In this document: piece after piece, positions 51,920 to 60,305 of the stretch
Numbering within the stretch: position 1 is the first letter of the stretch
Layout: each line of letters begins with the position of its first letter
Assembly: GCA_002356515.1 (NCBI GenBank)
Contig: AP017605.1
Span: forward strand, 6,557,020-6,621,019
Direction: 5' to 3'
Origin: Mesorhizobium loti
Lineage (GTDB): Bacteria > Pseudomonadota > Alphaproteobacteria > Rhizobiales > Rhizobiaceae
DNA length: 64,000 nt
Translations under genes and position numbers: made by a program
Notes under the pieces: model-generated
The model's input: only the letters and a program-made list of their open reading frames with translations
Database searches by the model: none
Told to the model about the DNA's origin: nothing

Positions 51920-52438
51920 ATGCAGCCCGCGGTTGAGATCGATGTCGATGAGACGAGCGGCATCTGGCGGACCGACGGGCTACCGATGGTCTATTTGCCC
52001 AGGCACTTCCTGGTGAACAATCATCTCGCGGTCGAGGCAGCCCTCGGCCGCGAGGCTTATCGAGACATCTTGCGCGCGGCGACGGCGAAATCCGCCATCG
52101 AATGGTGCGAGGCGCAGGTGCGAGGCAAAGGCCTCGATCCCGAGGCCACCTTCCGCCACTATTTCCAGCGCCTGTCGCAGCGCGGCTGGGGCCAGTTCTC
52201 GATCGACGTGCTTGCCGGCCGTCACGGCAGCATCAGCCTGCGCAATTCGATCTTCGCGCTGGAGGCCGGGCAGCAACCCGGCCAGCGCGTCTGCTACATG
52301 TTCGAAGGCTTCGTCACCGGCGCCTTCTCATTCCTGCTCGGCATCGCGGATCCGACGGCGGTCGCATGCGAGGAGACATATTGCGCCTGCGACGGCCAGC
52401 ATGACCATTGCCGGTTCGATTTCGAAGCCAAGCTCTAG
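51920..52438 (+). CDS. V4R-like (small-ligand/zinc) domain protein
   Basis: A 172-residue cytoplasmic protein. The C-terminal segment CEETYCACDGQHDHCRFDFEAK matches the Cys/His pattern that ends V4R (4-vinyl-reductase-type) domains, and the middle VLAGRHGSISLRNSIFAL fits the same fold. V4R domains bind small hydrophobic ligands or zinc, often as sensors or auxiliary subunits. It follows the amidohydrolase by 11 bp, so it is probably an accessory of the same pathway. The specific function is unknown. Confidence 0.7.
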   Translation: MQPAVEIDVDETSGIWRTDGLPMVYLPRHFLVNNHLAVEAALGREAYRDILRAATAKSAIEWCEAQVRGKGLDPEATFRHYFQRLSQRGWGQFSIDVLAGRHGSISLRNSIFALEAGQQPGQRVCYMFEGFVTGAFSFLLGIADPTAVACEETYCACDGQHDHCRFDFEAKL

Positions 52439-52443
52439 GCCAA

Positions 52444-53430
52444 TCACCAGCGCTGGTGCACGTAGGGCTTGATGTCCTGGTCGTAGATCGCCTTCACCTT
52501 GGCCATCATCTCGTTCGATAGCGGCGCAAGTTTCGCCGCCTCGGCATTGGAAACCGCCTGCGCCGGATTGCGGGCGCCGGGAATGACCACGCTCACCGCG
52601 TCGAACATCAGGATCCAGCGCAGCGCGAATTTCGCCATGGTGGTGTCGCCTGACACGAGCGGCCGGATCTTCTCGACCGCCGCCAGCCCGACCTCATAGG
52701 GCACGCCCGAAAAGGTCTCGCCGACATCGAAGGCCTCGCCGTTGCGGTTGAACAGGCGATGGTCGGTGGTCTCGAATTTGGTGTCGGCCTTGAACTTGCC
52801 CGACAGCAAGCCGCTCGCCAGCGGCACACGGGCAATGATGGCGACATCGTTCTTCTTGGCCTGCTCGAAGAACAGTTCGGCGGGGCGCTGGCGGAAGGCG
52901 TTGAAGATGATCTGCACGCTCACGACGCCGGCATATTGCATCGCCTTCAGCGCCTCTTCGACGCGCTCGACGCTGACGCCGTAATTGCGGATCTTGCCTT
53001 GCTCGACCAGCCGGTCGAGGCGCTCGAACACCTCCGGGTGGTAATAGAGGTCGGTCGGCGGGCAATGCAGCTGCACGAGGTCGAGCGTGTCGGCTTCGAG
53101 ATACTTCAGGCTGCGGTCGATCCAGCCGGTCAGGTTTTCCAGGCTGTAGCCTTCGACGGTCTGCTTCGGCAGCCGCCGTCCGGCCTTGGTGGCGATGAAA
53201 GGCCGCTCGCCGCCGCGCTCCTTCATCACCCGGGCGATCAGCTTCTCCGAGCGGCCGTCGCCATAAACGTCGGCGGTGTCGAGGAAAGTGACGCCGGCGT
53301 CGAGTGCAGCATGCAAGGCGGCGACCGCGTCATCGTCATTGACCTCGCCCCAGGCGGCGCCGATCGCCCAGGCGCCAAAACCGATTTCGCTGACTGATCT
53401 GCCGGTGCGGCCGAATTTCCGTGATTGCAT
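52444..53430 (-). CDS. Aldo/keto reductase
   Basis: A 328-residue AKR with the complete catalytic tetrad: FLDTADVYG (Asp51, Tyr56), ATKAG (Lys82) and LVQLHCP (His122), plus RWILMFDAVSVVIPGARN for cofactor binding. NADPH-dependent reduction of an aldehyde or ketone is expected. It is convergent with the V4R-like gene, 5 bp apart, so it is a separate transcription unit reading from the 53.4-53.6 kb promoter region. Confidence 0.94.
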   Translation of the reverse strand: MQSRKFGRTGRSVSEIGFGAWAIGAAWGEVNDDDAVAALHAALDAGVTFLDTADVYGDGRSEKLIARVMKERGGERPFIATKAGRRLPKQTVEGYSLENLTGWIDRSLKYLEADTLDLVQLHCPPTDLYYHPEVFERLDRLVEQGKIRNYGVSVERVEEALKAMQYAGVVSVQIIFNAFRQRPAELFFEQAKKNDVAIIARVPLASGLLSGKFKADTKFETTDHRLFNRNGEAFDVGETFSGVPYEVGLAAVEKIRPLVSGDTTMAKFALRWILMFDAVSVVIPGARNPAQAVSNAEAAKLAPLSNEMMAKVKAIYDQDIKPYVHQRW

Positions 53431-53529
53431 CTTGCTGTTCCTGACTGCGGCTTGCCGGCGATTCCGGCTCTGCGATTCTGATTTTCGGGAAGCCTCTTAT
53501 CGCATGGCAATGCGATTGACATCTCCGCC

Positions 53530-53542
53530 GGTAAGATTTACC
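53530..53542. promoter_or_regulatory. Short palindrome upstream of the liv-type operon
   Basis: GGTAA-GAT-TTACC, perfect 5-bp arms. It lies just downstream of a TTGACA (53516-53521) and 8 bp before the larger dyad at 53551. The heptamer CGGTAAG recurs at 53567, so this block may be a compound operator. Confidence 0.45.
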
Positions 53543-53550
53543 AGATTACA

Positions 53551-53567
53551 GGGTTGTATGACAACCC
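53551..53567. promoter_or_regulatory. Candidate FCD-GntR operator upstream of the liv-type operon
   Basis: GGGTTGT-ATG-ACAACCC: perfect 7-bp arms with a 3-bp spacer. The centre TTGTATGACAA fits the FadR-subfamily consensus TNGTNNNACNA exactly. It lies 41 bp before the TTG of the broken binding-protein gene and downstream of a possible TTGACA -35 box, a position for repression. The FCD regulator at 57981 is the natural candidate. Confidence 0.7.
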
Positions 53568-53607
53568 GGTAAGACTGCAATGATTTTGGAGTCGGGAGGA
53601 TCTCACA

Positions 53608-54570
53608 TTGAAAACCGTGCTTAAACTGGCCGCCTCGGCGGCCTTGTGCCTTGGCGCGCTTGCTCATCCGGCGTTTGCCGAGGACAACATCGTCAAGATC
53701 GGCGTCGTCGCGGCGGAATCGGGCTCGTTCGTCTCCGCCGGCCATACCTTGCCGGCCGGCGTCGGCCTTGCCGTCAAGCAGATCAACGATGCCGGCGGCT
53801 TCAAGGTCGGCGGCAAGACCTACAAGCTCGAAATGGTCAAGCGTGACGACCGCACCGATATCGCCACCGCCATCGCCGCCACCCAGGAGCTGGTGCGCGA
53901 CGTCAAGGTGCAGGCGATCTTCGGCTCGGAAACGCATGACTTCACGCTCGCCATGGCCAAGATCACGCAGCCGGCCAAGATCATCCATTTCGCCGGCAAT
54001 TCGACGCTGGCGAAAATCCTCAACCCGGATTCGGTCAAGCCGGGCGGCGAGGATCACTATCTCTTCCAGTCCGAACCGCAGGAGTTCACCGGCACGCAGC
54101 TCATCGCCACCGGCACATCGGCCGAAAGCTGCTTTTCCTTCCAGATGCCGGGGTCGACGCCGAACAGGAAGTAGCTTTTCGCCGCCCCGAGTTCGAGCGC
54201 CTGCGGCAGCGCCGTCAGCGTTGAATCGCCATTGTAGTGCTGGGGCGAGTCCTCCAACCCGAAGGCCAAGGCCTATTTCGATGCCTACTTCGCCGCCGGC
54301 GCGCCGCACGGCGTGACCTCGTCGGTGTCGCTGCTCTACCACGACTATGTCCACTTCCTCGTCGAAGCCTGGCAGAAGGCCGACAGCTTCGATCCGGACA
54401 AGACGGTCGAGGCGCTGCTCAGCCTCCACCATCAGGGCGTGGTCTCGGATGATCTGACCTTCAATCCGACGCATCAGGTTACCCACGCAACGGAAGTCTG
54501 CGCCGCGGCGCCCGGCGGGGCCATCTCCTGCGCCATGCAGCAGCCGCCGGCCGAAGCGCCGAAGAGCTGA
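53608..54570 (+). pseudogene. Broken branched-chain amino acid-type (LivK/HAAT) binding protein gene
   Basis: The 5' part (TTG at 53608, GGGAGGA upstream) encodes a signal peptide ending HPAFA-E and a normal periplasmic binding-protein start (IVKIGVVAAESGSFVSAG, VGLAVKQINDAGGFKVGGK). This reads well to about QSEPQEFTGTQ and then meets a stop at 54172-54174. The 3' part (SNPKAKAYFDAYFAAGAPHG to the end at 54570) is a good LivK C-terminus. Between them the plus strand makes no sense, but the minus strand encodes ALELGAAKSYFLFGVDPGIW, a recognisable internal LivK segment. About 320 codons remain where the family has about 400. It thus looks inverted internally and partly deleted, so non-functional unless the assembly is wrong. 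Confidence 0.8.
54100..54245 (-). other. Apparent inverted segment inside the livK-type pseudogene
   Basis: Read on the minus strand this stretch encodes HYNGDSTLTALPQALELG, GAAKSYFLFGVDPGIWKEKQ and LSADVPVAMSC in one frame, in the style of the middle of a LivK-type binding protein; flanking plus-strand sequence supplies the N- and C-terminal parts. The edges are estimated to within about 10-15 bp. No obvious inverted repeats were found at them. Confidence 0.65.
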
Positions 54571-54598
54571 AGAGCTGAAGAACTGAAGAACTGAAGAA
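54566..54598 (+). repeat. Short tandem 8-bp repeat at the end of the livK-type pseudogene
   Basis: Four consecutive units: GCTGAAGA twice, then ACTGAAGA twice, covering the TGA stop and the following bases. Probably slippage-derived; no function is apparent. Confidence 0.7.
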
Positions 54599-54663
54599 CC
54601 ATACAGGGTTGGCGGCGTTCTCGGCCGCCAACTCTCCTTCTTGCAAGACAGGTCTCGATCGCC

Positions 54664-55536
54664 GTGGATATCTTCATCCAGCAAATCCTCAACGGCCTTT
54701 CCATCGCCAGCGTCATCACGCTCATTGCCATCGGCGTGACCCTGATCTTCGGCCTGACCGGCATCATCAATTTCGCCCATGGCGAGTTCCTGATGATCGG
54801 CGGCATCGTCACCTGGCTTGCCGTCAGCGCCGGGCTCGGCTTTCCCCTGGCCGTGGTGCTGGCGATCCTGGCCGTCGGGCTGATGGGCTACATCCTCGAG
54901 CGCGGCCTCTTCCGCTTCACTTTGGAGCGGCCGACCAATGGCTTCATCGTCTCGCTCGGCCTCATCGTCGTTTTGCAGCATGTCGTCGTGCTGTTCTGGA
55001 ACCCCAACCAGAAGAGCATTCCGCGCCCGCTGACCACGGTGTGGGAGGTCGGCGGCGTGCGCATCGCCTCGGTCCGCGTCATGGTCATCCTGATCACCAT
55101 TGCCGTGGTGGCGCTGAGCTTCCGCATGATCACCGCAAGCCGCTACGGCCGTGCGCTGCGCGCCAGCGTCGAGGACCGTGACACGGCGGCGCTCATGGGC
55201 ATTCCGGTGCGCCGCTACATCACCGGCGTCTTCGTGCTCGGCAGCGCACTGGCCGGTCTCGGCGGCGCGCTGCTGATCGCGCTGTTTCCGATCACGCCCT
55301 TCACCGGTGGCACCATGGTGATGAAGGGCTTCGCCGTGGCCTTGATCGGCGGCCTCGGCAACATCTACGGCGCCGTCGCCGCCGGTCTCATCCTCGGCAT
55401 CGTCGAAGGCTTCAGCGCCGGCTACGGCTTCTCGCAATGGACCGACGCCTATTCCTTCGCCCTGATGATCCTGGTGCTGATCGTGCGCCCGCATGGCCTG
55501 TTCGGCGGCACCAGCGGACCCCGGATGGCGTCATGA
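54664..55536 (+). CDS. livH: Branched-chain amino acid-type ABC permease LivH
   Basis: A 290-residue membrane permease: NGLSIASVITLIAIGVTLIF, GIINFAHGEFLMIG (the LivH hallmark) and SRYGRALRASVEDRDTAALMGI near the middle. The start is GTG at 54664. It overlaps livM by 4 bp. The operon is of the HAAT type and may carry amino acids or other small carboxylates or amides. Confidence 0.93.
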   Translation: MDIFIQQILNGLSIASVITLIAIGVTLIFGLTGIINFAHGEFLMIGGIVTWLAVSAGLGFPLAVVLAILAVGLMGYILERGLFRFTLERPTNGFIVSLGLIVVLQHVVVLFWNPNQKSIPRPLTTVWEVGGVRIASVRVMVILITIAVVALSFRMITASRYGRALRASVEDRDTAALMGIPVRRYITGVFVLGSALAGLGGALLIALFPITPFTGGTMVMKGFAVALIGGLGNIYGAVAAGLILGIVEGFSAGYGFSQWTDAYSFALMILVLIVRPHGLFGGTSGPRMAS

Positions 55537-56534
55537 AGACGGGTAACGCGTTGCGGTCGCTGCTGCCGGTGCTGGTCATCCTGGCGCTGATCGCGCTGGT
55601 GCCGCTGTTTTCGCCCTCGAACCGCTTCCTGTCGCTGGCGATCTCGGCCGGCATCAACGTCATTGCGCTTTACGGCCTGTCGGTGCTGTTCGGCCAGACC
55701 GGCATCCTGTCGATGGGCCATGCAGCCCTGGTCGGCGTCGGCGCTTATGCCTCAGCGATTCTGGCGCGGGACTTCGGCGTCGGCTTCTGGACGGCGCTGC
55801 CGGTGGCGGCCCTTGCCAGTGCTGTCTTCGCCATGATCGTCGGCATTCCCTCGCTGCGTGTCGGCGGCCATCACTTCGTCATCATGACCTTCGCCTTCGG
55901 CCAGCTGCTGGCCATCGTGCTGACCAATGGCGGCGACTATTCCGGTGCGGCCACAGGACTCGACATCGCCGGTCCGGTCACCCTGTTCGGCGCCGATATG
56001 AGCGACCTGACGCGCTACTATCTGATGGTGGTGGCCTTCGTCACGGCAGCGGCGGTGGCGAGCTGGGCGATCATCCACTCCTCCTATGGCCGCACGCTGC
56101 GCGCCATCCGCGAAAACGAAAAGCTTGCCGCCTCGCTCGGCATCAATGTCGGCCGCCACAAGATCGGCGCCTTCGTTGTCAGCGGCATCTTCGCCGGCAT
56201 TTCGGGCGTGCTGCTCGCCTATTTTCTCGGCCACATCTCGCCCTCGCAATTCTCTTCTTTCCCCAGCATTTACCTGGCGCTGATGGTCATGATCGGCGGC
56301 GCGAGGCTGATCGAGGGGCCGCTCGCCGGCGGCATCCTCGTCGCCTTCCTGCCCGAAGTGCTCAATCTCGATCCGGTGCAGTCGCGCATCGTCTACGGCG
56401 TCTGCCTGATCGCGGTGATCATGCTTTTGCCCGACGGCCTGATCGGCGGCATCGTCCGAGCGCTTCGGGGCCTGTTTTCGGGCAAGCCGAAGCAGGAGAC
56501 GGAAGAGCGCGACGCAGCGGAGGCGCGGCAATGA
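55533..56534 (+). CDS. livM: Branched-chain amino acid-type ABC permease LivM
   Basis: A 333-residue permease with LivM landmarks: ALYGLSVLFGQTGILSMGHAA, IPSLRVGGHHFVIMTFAFGQ, SSYGRTLRAIRENEKLAASLGI and GARLIEGPLAGGILVAF. The C-terminal tail is charged. ATG at 55533 is coupled to livH (ATGA), and its own end overlaps livG. Confidence 0.94.
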   Translation: MKTGNALRSLLPVLVILALIALVPLFSPSNRFLSLAISAGINVIALYGLSVLFGQTGILSMGHAALVGVGAYASAILARDFGVGFWTALPVAALASAVFAMIVGIPSLRVGGHHFVIMTFAFGQLLAIVLTNGGDYSGAATGLDIAGPVTLFGADMSDLTRYYLMVVAFVTAAAVASWAIIHSSYGRTLRAIRENEKLAASLGINVGRHKIGAFVVSGIFAGISGVLLAYFLGHISPSQFSSFPSIYLALMVMIGGARLIEGPLAGGILVAFLPEVLNLDPVQSRIVYGVCLIAVIMLLPDGLIGGIVRALRGLFSGKPKQETEERDAAEARQ

Positions 56535-57253
56535 GCGCGATCCTGGCGATCAGCGGCCTTAGCAAACAATTCGGCGGCGTCACGGCCCTTGCCGGCGTCG
56601 ACCTCGCCATCGAGGAAGGTGAAATCCTCGGTGTCGTCGGCCCGAACGGCTCCGGCAAGACCACATTGTTCAACGTCGTCACCGGCGTCCACAAGCCAAG
56701 CGGCGGCACCGTGCTGTTCCGCGGCCGCGACATCACCGGGCTGGCGCCGCACGCCATATCGCGGGCCGGCATCGGCTACACATTCCAGCAGGCCATGGCC
56801 TTTGCCGGGCTCGGCGTGCTGGAGAATGTCCGGATCGCCGGCGAGCACGCGCGGGCAGGGGGCGCCGCCAATCCCTGGCCGACGCCGCAGGCGCTGCTCG
56901 ATTTCGTCGGCTTGAGCGCGCTCGGCGCGGAAAAGGCCGGCGTGCTGCCCTTCGGCAGCCTGCGCCTGCTTGGCCTGGCGCTGGCGCTGGCAACGCGGCC
57001 GTCGCTGCTTCTGCTCGACGAACCCGCCGCCGGCCTGAACGACCGTGAAACCTCTGCCCTGGTTGGGCTTGTGCGCCAGTTGCCGGGCCATGGCATCACG
57101 GTCTGCGTCATCGACCACGACATGAAGCTGATGCAGATGCTGTGCCGGCGCCTGGCCGTGCTCGATTTCGGCTCCAAGATCGCCGACGGGCCGACCGAAG
57201 CCGTGCTTGCCGATCCCAAGGTGCTGGACGTCTACCTCGGAGGCGATCTGTGA
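56531..57253 (+). CDS. livG: Branched-chain amino acid-type ABC ATPase LivG
   Basis: A 240-residue ATPase: Walker A GPNGSGKTTLFNVVTG, Q-loop YTFQQAMAFAGLG and Walker B LLLLDEPAAGLNDRET. The signature before it reads LPFGSLRLLGLALAL, which departs from the common LSYGQQRRLEIARAL. This divergence in the C-loop is worth noting. The H-loop is CVIDHDMKLM. Overlaps livM and livF by 4 bp. Confidence 0.92.
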   Translation: MSAILAISGLSKQFGGVTALAGVDLAIEEGEILGVVGPNGSGKTTLFNVVTGVHKPSGGTVLFRGRDITGLAPHAISRAGIGYTFQQAMAFAGLGVLENVRIAGEHARAGGAANPWPTPQALLDFVGLSALGAEKAGVLPFGSLRLLGLALALATRPSLLLLDEPAAGLNDRETSALVGLVRQLPGHGITVCVIDHDMKLMQMLCRRLAVLDFGSKIADGPTEAVLADPKVLDVYLGGDL

Positions 57254-57972
57254 ACCTGCTCGCCGTCTCCGATGTCGTCACCGGCTACGGGCCGACCATC
57301 GTCAACCGTGGCGTCTCGCTGACATTGGCCGAAGGCGAAATCGTCACCATTCTTGGACCCAACGGCGCCGGCAAATCGACCTTGCTCAAGGCCATCGCCG
57401 GGCTGATCAAACCGCGCGCCGGCAACATCGCCTTCGACGGCGCCGACGTCACCGGGCTTGCCGCCGATGTCATGGCCCGGCGCGGCGTCGTGCTGGTGCC
57501 GGAGGGCAGAAAGATCTTCGTCGATATGAGCGTCGAGGAGAATTTGCGCCTCGGCGCCTATGCGCGCCGCGACGAGGCGGCCGTCGAGGCCGACTTCCAG
57601 ACCATGCTGGCCTTCTTTCCGATCCTCGCCACCAAGCGGCGCGACAGGGGCGGCTCGCTGAGCGGCGGCCAGCAGCAGATGCTGGCCATCGCGCGCGGGC
57701 TGATGACGCGGCCGCGCGTGCTGCTGCTCGATGAGCCGTCGCTCGGCCTGTCGCCGCTGCTGGTCAAGGAGATCAAGGCGATCATTCTCGATATCGGCGC
57801 GCGTTTCGGCGCCTCGGTGCTGCTGGTCGAGCAGAATGCCGGCCTGGCGCTCGCCGTCGCCTCACGCGGCTATCTCATGCAGAACGGCCGCATCGTTGTG
57901 TCAGGACCGATCGCGGAACTCAGCGACATGTCGCTGATGCGCGAACTCTATCTCGGCGGGGTCGCCGGATGA
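57250..57972 (+). CDS. livF: Branched-chain amino acid-type ABC ATPase LivF
   Basis: A 240-residue ATPase: Walker A GPNGAGKSTLLKAIAG, LVPEGRKIFVDMSVEENL (the LivF hallmark), signature LSGGQQQMLAIARGL and Walker B VLLLDEPSLGLSP. The H-loop His is replaced: the segment reads VLLVEQNAGLAL, as is usual in LivF. GTG start at 57250 overlaps the livG stop. Ends 8 bp from the convergent FCD regulator. Confidence 0.93.
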   Translation: MNLLAVSDVVTGYGPTIVNRGVSLTLAEGEIVTILGPNGAGKSTLLKAIAGLIKPRAGNIAFDGADVTGLAADVMARRGVVLVPEGRKIFVDMSVEENLRLGAYARRDEAAVEADFQTMLAFFPILATKRRDRGGSLSGGQQQMLAIARGLMTRPRVLLLDEPSLGLSPLLVKEIKAIILDIGARFGASVLLVEQNAGLALAVASRGYLMQNGRIVVSGPIAELSDMSLMRELYLGGVAG

Positions 57973-57980
57973 GCGATCCC

Positions 57981-58721
57981 TCAATCGTGGCCAGCCTTAT
58001 CGCGCAGATCCTCGAAGCGGGCATAGCTCTTGGCCAGATGGCTGCGCATGGCGCGCCGCGCCGCGTTGACGTCCCCGGCCTCGATCGCCGCGAGGATGGC
58101 GCGATGCTCGCGCTGCATGCGCTCGAGATATTTTTCCCGCTCGGCTTCGGTCATCCGGTCGAGCCGCGTCCACTGGCGCGGGATCATGGCGCTGCCGAAC
58201 GTGTCGAACAGCCGGGTGAAATTCGGGTTCTGCGTCGCCGCCAGAATGGCGCGGTGGAAACCAAAGTCCTCTTCCGAGCCGGAGCCTCCCGCGCGCACCG
58301 CCGCCTCCAGCGCGTCGAGCCGCGCGCTCATCTGCGCCAGCGCCGCGTCGCTGCGCCGCTCGGCGGCAAGGCCGGTCGCCTCGACCTCGATGCCCATGCG
58401 CAACTCCAGCACGCGCAGCACCTCGTCGATCGATTCCAGATCATCCGGCAGGATCGAAAAGGTCCGCGGCAGCGGATCCTTGGCGACGAAGGCGCCGAGG
58501 CCCTGGCGCGTGGTGATCAGCCCCCGCGCCCGCAACGCGGCCAGCGCCTCGCGCACCACGGTGCGGCTGACGCCGGTGGCGGCGACGATCTCCTGCTCGG
58601 TCGGCAGACGCTGGCCGGGCGCCAGGTCGCCGGATTCGATCTGCGCGATCAGCGTGTTGACGAGCCCGGTCCGCAGATTGGGCGCCTGCGGTATGGCATC
58701 GAAAAGCATGGTCTCCGCCAT
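57981..58721 (-). CDS. GntR-family transcriptional regulator, FCD type
   Basis: A 246-residue regulator. The winged HTH (about 18-80) has LPTEQEIVAATGVSRTVVREALAAL and GLITTRQGLGAFVA. The FCD domain (about 95-240) has EDFGFHRAILAATQNPNF and EHRAILAAIEAGD, with metal-ligand His residues. ATG at 58721 with GGAG upstream is preferred over a TTG at 58787. Convergent to livF and divergent to the dehydrogenase gene; it probably represses the liv-type operon through the TNGTNNNACNA dyad at 53551. Confidence 0.92.
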   Translation of the reverse strand: MAETMLFDAIPQAPNLRTGLVNTLIAQIESGDLAPGQRLPTEQEIVAATGVSRTVVREALAALRARGLITTRQGLGAFVAKDPLPRTFSILPDDLESIDEVLRVLELRMGIEVEATGLAAERRSDAALAQMSARLDALEAAVRAGGSGSEEDFGFHRAILAATQNPNFTRLFDTFGSAMIPRQWTRLDRMTEAEREKYLERMQREHRAILAAIEAGDVNAARRAMRSHLAKSYARFEDLRDKAGHD

Positions 58722-58861
58722 TGCGGGGGCTCCGGTCCGAGTCTTCGGCAAAGGTCGTTTCTTCGACGAAGGCCGAATCTTGTTCAAAGAATTGCATCGA
58801 CAGGTGCGCGCCGCAAGGTGACGAAAGTTCAGCCCGCAAGCGCGGGTTACAGGAGGATCGC

Positions 58862-59767
58862 ATGAAAGAACGCATTGGCTTCATCGGCCTGGGCGCGATG
58901 GGCGCCGGCATGGCCGACAATCTGTTGCGCAAGGGCTGGCCGCTGACGGTCCATGTGCACCGCAGCCGCACCGCCGCCGACCGGTTGATCGCCGCCGGCG
59001 CGACCGAAGCGGCCAGCCCGCGCGAGCTTGCCGCCGCCTGCGACATCGTCATCCTGTGCGTCACCGGCTCGCGCGAGGTCGAAGCGCTGGTCAAGGGTCC
59101 CGACGGGCTGGCCACGGCCGGGACGCCGCTGCTGATCATCGACTGCTCGACCTCCAACCCGTCATCGACGACAGCGCTTGCCGCCGAGCTCGCCGCACAG
59201 GGCGTGACGCTGATCGACGCGCCGCTGGCACGCACGCCCAAGGAAGCCGCCGAAGGCAAGCTCGACGTCATGGTCGGCGGCCCGGCCGACGCCGTCGCCC
59301 GCGCCCGTCCGGTGCTGGAAGCCTTCGCTGCGCGCGTCGTCCACACTGGCCCGACCGGCAGCGGCCACACCATGAAGCTGCTCAACAATTTCGTCTCGAT
59401 GGGCTATTCGGCGATCTATTCGGAAGCGCTGACGCTGGGCGCCAAGGCCGGCCTGACGCCGCAGGTCTTCAACAGCGTCATCTCCGGCAGCCGCATGGAT
59501 TGCGGCTTCTACCAGGCCTTCTTCGATTTCGTCCTCAACCGCAACGAAAACGCCCAGCGCTTCGCCATCGCCAACGCGCTGAAGGACATGACCTATCTCG
59601 CCTCCTTCGCCCAGGCGGCTGGGGTTGCGAATCCGGTCGGCGCCGTCGTGCGCAACGGCTTTGCGACGGCGGTCGCAACCGGCCATGGCGAGAAATTCGT
59701 GCCGGCGCTGTCGGATATTGTCGCGGGGCTCAACGGAGTGTCGCTGGTCGAGCCACCAACGACATGA
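58862..59767 (+). CDS. NAD(P)-dependent 3-hydroxyisobutyrate dehydrogenase-family enzyme
   Basis: A 301-residue beta-hydroxyacid dehydrogenase. The Rossmann start is IGFIGLGAMGAGMADNLLRKG; DAPLARTPKEAAEGKLDVMVGG is the substrate-site segment; GSGHTMKLLNNF carries the catalytic Lys. The exact substrate (hydroxyisobutyrate, tartronate semialdehyde or similar) cannot be told. ATG at 58862 with AGGAGG upstream. Divergent from the FCD regulator, so probably under its control. A decayed copy of its last ~35 codons lies at 61965-62084. Confidence 0.93.
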   Translation: MKERIGFIGLGAMGAGMADNLLRKGWPLTVHVHRSRTAADRLIAAGATEAASPRELAAACDIVILCVTGSREVEALVKGPDGLATAGTPLLIIDCSTSNPSSTTALAAELAAQGVTLIDAPLARTPKEAAEGKLDVMVGGPADAVARARPVLEAFAARVVHTGPTGSGHTMKLLNNFVSMGYSAIYSEALTLGAKAGLTPQVFNSVISGSRMDCGFYQAFFDFVLNRNENAQRFAIANALKDMTYLASFAQAAGVANPVGAVVRNGFATAVATGHGEKFVPALSDIVAGLNGVSLVEPPTT

Positions 59768-59804
59768 TGGGGCAGGGCCGATTATCGCAGCCAATCACCA
59801 GCGA

Positions 59805-60014
59805 TCACCCGAGCACGGGCGGAGTGGGATCGTAGCCGATTGAAACTATCCCCGGATGCCTGTGGGCGATGGCGAGTATCTGGGTCTCAAGCTCGCAATT
59901 GTAGGCCATGAGCGCCTTCACGGTCTCAAGCGGGCTGTCGTAGCGCGCGATGAGCTTCACAGCTTCCGAATGGAGCTCGGCTTTGGCTTCGTCGTCAAAG
60001 TGCATCGTGCCCAT
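59805..60014 (-). CDS. Small hypothetical protein (69 residues)
   Basis: Predicted helical protein with EAKAELHSEAVKLIARYD and VKALMAYNCELETQILAIA. I do not recognise it. The heptad-like spacing is similar to that of the small protein encoded just upstream (60026-60205), and the two may be paralogues. It starts 11 bp after that gene ends. Confidence 0.6.
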   Translation of the reverse strand: MGTMHFDDEAKAELHSEAVKLIARYDSPLETVKALMAYNCELETQILAIAHRHPGIVSIGYDPTPPVLG

Positions 60015-60025
60015 AGCGGTCGCTC

Positions 60026-60205
60026 CTAACGTGTCGCGCGGCGAGGGGTGGTGAGTGCATCAAGCCGCTCCTGAAGATGCCCGTTGAGCACGATCATTTC
60101 CTTGAGCGCCTTCATCACATCGCCCTTGTGGACGGCGATGAAATCCTCGGCGTGAGCCTGGAGAGCGGCCTCCTGGCGACTGTTGAGTGTCACGATGCGG
60201 TCCAT
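60026..60205 (-). CDS. Small hypothetical protein (59 residues)
   Basis: ATG at 60205, stop TAG at 60026-60028. The product begins MDRIVTLNSRQEAALQAHAE, continues DFIAVHKGDVMKALKEMIVL and ends with a short basic tail. It is highly helical and not recognised. The pattern A-x2-FIA-x7-KAL-x4-N-x2-L recalls the neighbouring 69-residue protein. Probably co-transcribed with it. Confidence 0.55.
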   Translation of the reverse strand: MDRIVTLNSRQEAALQAHAEDFIAVHKGDVMKALKEMIVLNGHLQERLDALTTPRRATR

Positions 60206-60305
60206 GGCTAGTACTCCAAACGCTGCATAGCCGCAGTGAACAAAAAGGGAACGAAAATGTCAAGGGCGAATTGACTTGGAGAGGAACTCATTCCTATTTT
60301 CTAAT

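Noticed and set aside
54057..54269. Minus-strand 70-codon ORF as an independent gene
   Set aside because: Its sequence is the internal part of a LivK-type protein and is best explained as an inverted fragment of the broken gene rather than a new small gene.
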